In this document: piece by piece, positions 43,265 to 47,744 of the stretch
Numbering within the stretch: position 1 is the first letter of the stretch
How the letters are laid out: the number at the start of each line of letters is the position of its first letter
Assembly (NCBI GenBank): GCA_944324165.1
Contig: CALUVG010000017.1
Span: 1-47,744, forward strand
Source of the DNA: Candidatus Gastranaerophilales bacterium
GTDB taxonomy: Bacteria > Cyanobacteriota > Vampirovibrionia > Gastranaerophilales > Gastranaerophilaceae
DNA: 47,744 nt
Reading direction: 5' to 3'
Made by a program: the position numbers and the translations under genes
The notes under the pieces: generated by a model
What the model was told of the DNA's origin: nothing
Database searches by the model: none
Seen by the model: only the letters and a program-made list of their open reading frames with translations

Positions 43265-44491
43265 ATGAAAAAGATTTTATTATTATTCTTAACTGTTTTA
43301 ACATTGCAAACAACAGTTTTTGCTCAAACAGGAATAAGTTTTATTTACATCAACGGCTCTAATAGCAATGATGATAAATCCTATAACTGGTTCGTTAACG
43401 GGATTGAAAAACTCCATCCGATACTGAAAAAACAATTTGAAAAAAATGACAGAATTAATGAGTTGTTTTTGAAAAATGGAGAGTACCAAATAAATAATAA
43501 TCCTGTAATCTTTTTCTGGGGAGACAAAAGCCAGAACAATCTTTTATTTGTAAAAAAACAACTGGACATATCAAAAGCTTTAAGTCCGACAATGGCATAT
43601 TCTGTTCGTGAACTTTTAGCATCCTGCCTGCATGATGCTATATGGGTACAAAAAACACACAACATGAATAAAGTTCTTGAGGAATTAAACACACTTGTTA
43701 AATCAGAATATGAAAAAGGCAATAATGTCGTTTTATATGGATATTCAGCAGGAAGCTTTGTCACATATGAATACCTTTTTAACAGAATGCCATATCTTAA
43801 TCTTGATAATCTTTTCGAGAATTTAAATGTAAATGACAACATAAAAAATTATGTTAAACAGCACCCGAAACGTAATACCTGTATTGCGGCTCTTCAAAGC
43901 GGACACATAGGTGTTGTTTCAGAAGACGGCAAGCTATTATTTGACCCTGAAGAAAACTTATTCAAAAAATCTTATGACGAATTAGATACAGTAACCGAAC
44001 AAGTCTGTATGCCGGAAAATTCAATTAAAGGTATAGTAAATTTTGCCAGCCCGCTTGTCTTATTTTATTCTGATCTTGCGGATCCTGATTATGAATTAAC
44101 TTATTATAACAAGCTAATGCTTGAATATATTCTGGAAAAAGGATTATTCTGGCTCACTGTAAATTATCGCGAGGACCCTCTGGGATTTCCAACCTCTCAA
44201 AACTTAACCAATGATGAGATGTCACAAATAGCAAATATTGAATTAACAGACCCGAAAGGCTTTGTCTTTGACAATTCCAGTATCTGGAGTAAACGTTCAT
44301 TCATTTTTGCGCATACATCATACTGGAGTACAAGCAAAACTCTTGCAAAAGCAATTGTAAAAACTTATCTTTACGGTTATGATTTCCAATATGATCCTGA
44401 ATTTCAACAAAAAGTGCTGAATTCCAGAACATATCAAAAAATCAAAAAAGATGTAAATACCGATTTAAAAACAAAAGAAAAAACATTATAG
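43265..44491 (+). CDS. Secreted alpha/beta-hydrolase-like protein
   Basis: 408 residues. Signal peptide MKKILLLFLTVLTLQTTVFA then QTG. A nucleophile elbow G-Y-S-A-G-S near residue 162 (VVLYGYSAGSFVTYEY) follows a hydrophobic strand, as in lipases and esterases. A candidate oxyanion-type IYINGSN lies at the start of the mature protein. A family name is not evident, and I could not assign the acid and His. Probably periplasmic or secreted. It is followed by the 192-residue gene after 12 bp and then nagZ, so the three form one operon. Confidence 0.65.
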   Translation: MKKILLLFLTVLTLQTTVFAQTGISFIYINGSNSNDDKSYNWFVNGIEKLHPILKKQFEKNDRINELFLKNGEYQINNNPVIFFWGDKSQNNLLFVKKQLDISKALSPTMAYSVRELLASCLHDAIWVQKTHNMNKVLEELNTLVKSEYEKGNNVVLYGYSAGSFVTYEYLFNRMPYLNLDNLFENLNVNDNIKNYVKQHPKRNTCIAALQSGHIGVVSEDGKLLFDPEENLFKKSYDELDTVTEQVCMPENSIKGIVNFASPLVLFYSDLADPDYELTYYNKLMLEYILEKGLFWLTVNYREDPLGFPTSQNLTNDEMSQIANIELTDPKGFVFDNSSIWSKRSFIFAHTSYWSTSKTLAKAIVKTYLYGYDFQYDPEFQQKVLNSRTYQKIKKDVNTDLKTKEKTL

Positions 44492-44503
44492 GAGAATACA
44501 AAA

Positions 44504-45082
44504 ATGGATTTTAAGGACGGTGCACAGTTTGACCCGGGGTTTGTACAACATATTTCTGCGTTTGTACCGAATATAGAATATGCTTACGGGTCTTTGAACA
44601 GATTTAAAAATTTCGGGATGAAAAAACAACAATTCAAGATGTTATTGCCAAAAATTGAACATCTTCTTGAAAATTATCTTGGATTTTACACAGGCTGTAT
44701 TTTGTGGGCAAGTTATATAAAAAATCTTGATGACACCCCGCTTTTAAACAATTTTGGATTTGGCTGTGAATATAATGAAGAAGAAACACTTTCTGAAGTT
44801 GATTTTATTTTGAATTATATTGAACAACTTAAAAAAGATGTTAAATACTATACAGGAAAAGACTTCTCCATTGATTCCACAAGTCTTAATATATTAAATG
44901 CCTACCGCTCCTTTTTGAAGGCAAATGAAGGGTTTACCAAAACAGAAAAAACAAGTGATATTGTTTTGCCGGAAGGTTTCAAAAATACCGGTAAAGATGA
45001 AGAAGTGCTTTCAAAAATCGAAGAAGTGATAGAAACAGGTAACCTAAAAGACTTAATCAGTTTAAGCGGAAAGCTGTTTTAA
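44504..45082 (+). CDS. Uncharacterised 192-residue protein
   Basis: No recognised family. Soluble, mostly helical and acidic; residues 1-~120 look like one helical domain (IEYAYGSLNRFKNF, LLPKIEHLLENYLGFYTG), then a linker and a short acidic C-terminal helix region. No signal or membrane segment. Shine-Dalgarno AGGAGA before the ATG. It is coupled to nagZ by a TAATG overlap, so it may relate to cell-wall recycling, but this is position only. Confidence 0.7.
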   Translation: MDFKDGAQFDPGFVQHISAFVPNIEYAYGSLNRFKNFGMKKQQFKMLLPKIEHLLENYLGFYTGCILWASYIKNLDDTPLLNNFGFGCEYNEEETLSEVDFILNYIEQLKKDVKYYTGKDFSIDSTSLNILNAYRSFLKANEGFTKTEKTSDIVLPEGFKNTGKDEEVLSKIEEVIETGNLKDLISLSGKLF

Positions 45083-46053
45083 TGGATATTAGAACAAAAT
45101 TATATCAAATGTTTATTCTCGGTACAGAAGGCGGCGGGTATGAAAAAGCACTTGCTCAAGGTCTTGGCGGCATAATATTTTTCACACATGACCTAAAAAG
45201 TACCGAACAATTTAAAACACTTGTTAAAAACATAAAATCTATGGCTGCACTCCCTCCGTTTTTATCCATAGATCAGGAAGGCGGACGTGTAGAACGCAGC
45301 GAAAATATTCATAACGGAAAAAAATATTTATCTGCCAAATTTGCATATGAAAAAGGCGAAGAATTTTTACGCAGGCAGACAAAGGAAATTGCTGATGAAT
45401 TGAAATCATACGGTCTTAATCTGAATTTTGCCCCATGCATTGACGTGAATACAAATTCTGATAATCCAATAATCGGGGAACGTGCATTTTCTTCAAATGT
45501 TGATGAAGTAATAAACGGCTGTCAAATAGTTTCTTCAGTATACCGTGAAAATGGAATTATCCCGTGCGTCAAACACTATCCCGGACACGGAGATGCAAAT
45601 GCCGACAGTCATCTAACCCTGCCCGAAATTGATTTACCACTTGAAGAAATGGAAAAAACTCATATAAAACCATTTGCAGCAGCCATAAAAAACGGCATTG
45701 AAATAGTTATGGCGGCACATCTTCACTGCACCTGCTTTGATAGAGAAAATATCCCAACATCGTTAAGCAAAAATGCACTTTCTTATTTGCGGAATAATCT
45801 TGGCTTTAATGGAGTTATAATCTCAGATGACATGATTATGAAAGGAGTTGCCGCATTTGGCATGCAGCAAACATGTGAAATGGGAATACGCGCAGGTCTA
45901 AATATGTTTATATACAGAAATTCAACACCTGAAATAATTGATATAATAGAAAATATCGCTCAAAAAGCTCTTACAGATAAGGAACTCTTTGAAAATATTG
46001 AGTACTCGTACGCACAAATAATGCAACTGAAAAAGAGATATATCAGTCCTTAA
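45082..46053 (+). CDS. nagZ: Beta-N-acetylhexosaminidase NagZ (GH3)
   Basis: 323 residues. GH3 landmarks: IDQEGGRVER, NFAPCIDVNTN, IGERAFS, KHYPGHGDANADSH (the loop with the catalytic His/Asp typical of NagZ), and the nucleophile Asp in IISDDMIMKGV. Releases GlcNAc from 1,6-anhydro-muropeptides during cell-wall recycling. No signal peptide, so cytoplasmic, as expected. Starts by overlap with the preceding gene and ends at a terminator. Confidence 0.95.
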   Translation: MDIRTKLYQMFILGTEGGGYEKALAQGLGGIIFFTHDLKSTEQFKTLVKNIKSMAALPPFLSIDQEGGRVERSENIHNGKKYLSAKFAYEKGEEFLRRQTKEIADELKSYGLNLNFAPCIDVNTNSDNPIIGERAFSSNVDEVINGCQIVSSVYRENGIIPCVKHYPGHGDANADSHLTLPEIDLPLEEMEKTHIKPFAAAIKNGIEIVMAAHLHCTCFDRENIPTSLSKNALSYLRNNLGFNGVIISDDMIMKGVAAFGMQQTCEMGIRAGLNMFIYRNSTPEIIDIIENIAQKALTDKELFENIEYSYAQIMQLKKRYISP

Positions 46054-46081
46054 GGAGTTAAAAAAGACGTTAGTTTCGTAG

Positions 46082-46113
46082 GGTGGGCAAAGCAATGCGT
46101 GCCCACCTTTTTT
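46082..46113 (+). terminator. Intrinsic terminator after nagZ
   Basis: Stem ggtgggca / tgcccacc with a 10-nt loop, then six Ts. Confidence 0.9.
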
Positions 46114-46172
46114 ACTTGTTAGCTTGGTAAAGCCGACAATAAAAGTCTATTTATATAAAAGTTATAGGCGCA

Positions 46173-46341
46173 TTTCTTTCTCTTTTGTTGCGATGCAAAA
46201 GAGAAAGAAACATGCCGGCAAAGAAAGAGAAAAGCGCGAGTGAGCGGAAGGCGTAGGCTTGACGCCGAAATGGCTGAGCCATACAGGCGTCAACCGAAGA
46301 CCTGCAAAACGCGAACGAGCAAGACAACGCGAGCCGCTGTC
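46173..46341. repeat. GC-rich, hairpin-rich intergenic repeat element
   Basis: Fills most of the nagZ-pilin gap. It opens with a perfect 15-bp stem (tttctttctcttttg 46173-46187 / caaaagagaaagaaa 46196-46210). Next comes a compound hairpin (ttgacgcc 46259-46266 / ggcgtcaa 46286-46293, with atggct/agccat inside), then gcaaaacgcgaacgagcaag and a small hairpin at 46323-46341. The gcgcgagtgagc start and the gcaaaacgcgaa...cgagcaagaca end are shared with the tRNA-linked repeat (11905-12327), so this is a dispersed family with a variable middle hairpin. It is far richer in G+C than the genes around it. Confidence 0.75.
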
Positions 46342-46351
46342 TATTAGTGCA

Positions 46352-47635
46352 TTATTCTCCAATACAAACCGCTAGTCTGTAGCTGTGGTCGCGGGAGACG
46401 TAGTTGCTCCAGCCCGTGCTGGTAGAGGTAAAGGAGCGGGCGTACGCGTAGTTCTGACTATACTCCTGCCCAGACCAAACAAAGAACGAGCTAGAATACG
46501 GTGAGGCTGAGAGGAATTGGGCTGCCTTAGTTGTGTCTAGGGTTAGTCCTGATGAAATATCTTGTAGCGCTCCTATTGTTCCGTCGTAGTTGTATACATA
46601 TGTCGCTAGCTGTCCTAGCTGTTCCATTGTTGGCATTTTACTAACTCCGCCACATGTTTTTACTGCGCCTGCCCAATAGTCATTATCATAACCACAAGCG
46701 CTTATGCCTAAGTCGCCTTTTTGTGCCTCACATTCTGCTTTTGTTAGTGGTCCATATCCGCCATTCTGTGGTCCTAATATCTGTGATATACACATGCCGC
46801 CTACTAAGTTCGGATCTATCATACAACCCGTTACACCTGCAAGATTTTCTACGTTTATTTTGCCTATATCCTTACCGTTTGTATTTGGATTCTTATTTCC
46901 CGATACATCGTACAATATTGCCATGCTTGCTGAGGTTGCCGCAAACTGATTATTAAATGGCTGTTGTTCTGTGTTAGGATTGTAAGCGATTATCGCGTTT
47001 ACACCATTCGCAAATTGAACAGCTACTGTATCCGTATCCCAATCGTCCTGACCTAAACTTGCTGCATTTCTTATTGTGGACATGTCAATCGGGTCTTCGC
47101 CTTCGTTCCAGATTACTTCTTTGTTAAAACATTTTGTAATATTGCTGTTGTCACATACTCTTGTTATTTTTATGTATTTCTTCAATTCATTTACGAAGTC
47201 CATGGTATTTGAATACCCTGCCAATTTTTCCTCTGTATTCATTTGTCTTGTTGCGACTTCAAGGCGGTTGGTGAACACATCCTGTGCTGTTGACCATGCC
47301 TTTTCGTTGTAGTTCTTCACAAGGCTCGGGATTGTTATCGCTGCCACGACACCGATGATTGCAAGGGTGATGAGGACTTCGGCGAGGGTGAAGGCAACCT
47401 TCTTAGAAGTTACTAAGGCACTAGCGGATTTGCGGACGGACGGAACGAAGTGAGTCCGGATAGCGAACGGAATGAGCCGGCTTGTGCGTAAGCACAATAG
47501 GCGAGTCTCCGTGAGCGTGGAGCAAATCCAAGACAGGCCCTGAGGCACTAAGGAGTTACTTAAAGCTGGCTCTGTCGCTCCGTGATTAATTTCGTTCTGA
47601 TTAATAATTTTTGTTGATTTTGGTTTCTGTTCCAT
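46352..47635 (-). CDS. Pilin-like protein with very long leader and DGR-like variable C-terminus
   Basis: 427 residues. The class III prepilin site is V-A|FTLAEVLITLAIIGVVAA at residue 81/82, so the leader is 81 residues instead of the usual 5-30; a GC-rich 104-bp element (47426-47529) encodes about 35 of them. The mature part has the pilin helix, a polar middle with several Cys, and a C-terminal end (VWSGQEYSQNYAYARSF...YRLAVCIGE) similar to FISUMP/DUF1566-type C-type-lectin folds. Its last ~40 codons have a very unusual C-ending codon pattern (see 46379-46453). Start ATG 47635 with AAAGG; no later ATG/GTG precedes the signal. Either the long leader is tolerated or the insertion damaged the gene. 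Confidence 0.8.
   Translation of the reverse strand: MEQKPKSTKIINQNEINHGATEPALSNSLVPQGLSWICSTLTETRLLCLRTSRLIPFAIRTHFVPSVRKSASALVTSKKVAFTLAEVLITLAIIGVVAAITIPSLVKNYNEKAWSTAQDVFTNRLEVATRQMNTEEKLAGYSNTMDFVNELKKYIKITRVCDNSNITKCFNKEVIWNEGEDPIDMSTIRNAASLGQDDWDTDTVAVQFANGVNAIIAYNPNTEQQPFNNQFAATSASMAILYDVSGNKNPNTNGKDIGKINVENLAGVTGCMIDPNLVGGMCISQILGPQNGGYGPLTKAECEAQKGDLGISACGYDNDYWAGAVKTCGGVSKMPTMEQLGQLATYVYNYDGTIGALQDISSGLTLDTTKAAQFLSASPYSSSFFVWSGQEYSQNYAYARSFTSTSTGWSNYVSRDHSYRLAVCIGE
46379..46453 (-). other. Candidate DGR variable region (NNC-codon block)
   Basis: Of 25 consecutive codons 20 end in C (AAC, TAC, GCC, CGC, TCC, ACC, AGC, GGC, GTC, GAC, CAC and so on), against 7 of 25 in a sample from the middle of the same gene. 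Diversity-generating retroelements mutate template adenines, turning AAC codons into NNC. The block ends 24 nt before the stop and encodes the exposed end of a lectin-like fold, where DGR variable regions normally lie. No template repeat or reverse transcriptase is in the window. Confidence 0.55.
47426..47529. mobile_element. GC-rich MITE-like insertion in the prepilin leader
   Basis: 104 bp bounded by 8-bp terminal inverted repeats (ggatttgc / gcaaatcc). Inside are hairpins gtgc-gtaa-gcac and ctcc/ggag. The octamer aggcacta occurs on both sides (47416-47423 and 47543-47550) and may be a target duplication. The element has no gene of its own and reads in frame through the leader. Confidence 0.5.
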
Positions 47636-47686
47636 AAATTTTTACCTTTCTTTTATTTTTCTATCCGATAGTTCACTTTTTGAAAA

Positions 47687-47721
47687 TTTATACACTTTCA
47701 CACAAGTATTTTAACTTGTGT
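47687..47721 (-). promoter_or_regulatory. Promoter and inverted repeat of the variable pilin gene
   Basis: TTAAAA (47714-47709), 16-bp spacer and TATAAA (47692-47687) on the minus strand. A perfect 8-bp inverted repeat (acacaagt 47700-47707 / acttgtgt 47714-47721) overlaps the spacer and -35 and could be an operator. The remainder to the window edge shows no gene. Confidence 0.5.
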
Positions 47722-47744
47722 CGAATTTTTGTTTGAGATCCCGC

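Noticed and set aside
46162-46362. 66-codon minus-strand frame in the GC-rich element
   Set aside because: It is the hairpin repeat translated; no Shine-Dalgarno or conserved protein pattern.
46352-47635. Complete diversity-generating retroelement in the window
   Set aside because: I found no reverse transcriptase and no AAC-rich template copy of 46360-46480 in either strand; only the target-like end is here.

Overview
The window is AT-rich, mostly single-copy chromosomal DNA from a diderm bacterium. It carries two tripartite EmrA/EmrB/TolC-type pumps, which need an outer membrane, plus murF, nagZ and pgeF. It also has type IV pilin-like genes with the FTLAEVLITL N-terminus that is very common in uncultured gut Gastranaerophilales (Vampirovibrionia/Melainabacteria). 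That lineage is my best guess; it is an inference from gene style and base composition, not proven here.

Layout. 1-4.5 kb (- strand): a very large coiled-coil/Ala-rich protein running off the left edge, behind trxA. 4.6-6.9 kb: DnaQ-like exonuclease and an OPA-family sugar-phosphate transporter. 6.9-11.3 kb: soluble GAF-type histidine kinase, gmk-coaBC-nif3, and a pilin-like gene. 11.4-13.6 kb: XRE regulator, tRNA-Gln with its 3' end and terminator caught in a tandem repeat, a ParDE module and an unknown gene. 13.7-18.1 kb: efflux locus 1 (outer-membrane factor divergent from marR-emrA-emrB). 18.2-19.1 kb: a minimal tyrosine recombinase followed by a roughly 141-bp segment bounded by 18-bp perfect inverted repeats, which looks like an invertible promoter. 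19.1-31.8 kb: an 11-gene surface-glycan operon (glf, glycosyltransferases, a GT2-ketoisomerase fusion, two radical SAM enzymes, capE/reductase/capG) with a G11 tract inside one radical SAM gene. 31.8-38.1 kb: efflux locus 2, a mirror image of locus 1 with two tandem emrB genes. 38.2-46.1 kb: HD hydrolase, flavoprotein, YkgJ-family protein, murF, pgeF, aquaporin, secreted hydrolase, unknown gene and nagZ. 46.2-47.7 kb: a GC-rich structured repeat and a pilin-like gene whose last codons look like a diversity-generating-retroelement variable region.

How it fits together. The central theme is variable surface chemistry. The glycan operon appears to have two independent phase-variation devices: an invertible promoter with its recombinase next door, and a slippable G tract. 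The pilin at the right end may be a hypermutated ligand-binding protein. The glycan genes imply UDP-galactofuranose and a UDP-2-acetamido-2,6-dideoxy-L-hexose (L-QuiNAc or L-FucNAc type), with possible radical-SAM modification. No flippase, polymerase or initiating transferase is in the window, so export must rely on genes elsewhere. Several genes (histidine kinase, gmk, murF, pgeF, secreted hydrolase) have a -10-like hexamer exactly 6 nt before the ATG and no Shine-Dalgarno, suggesting leaderless mRNAs.
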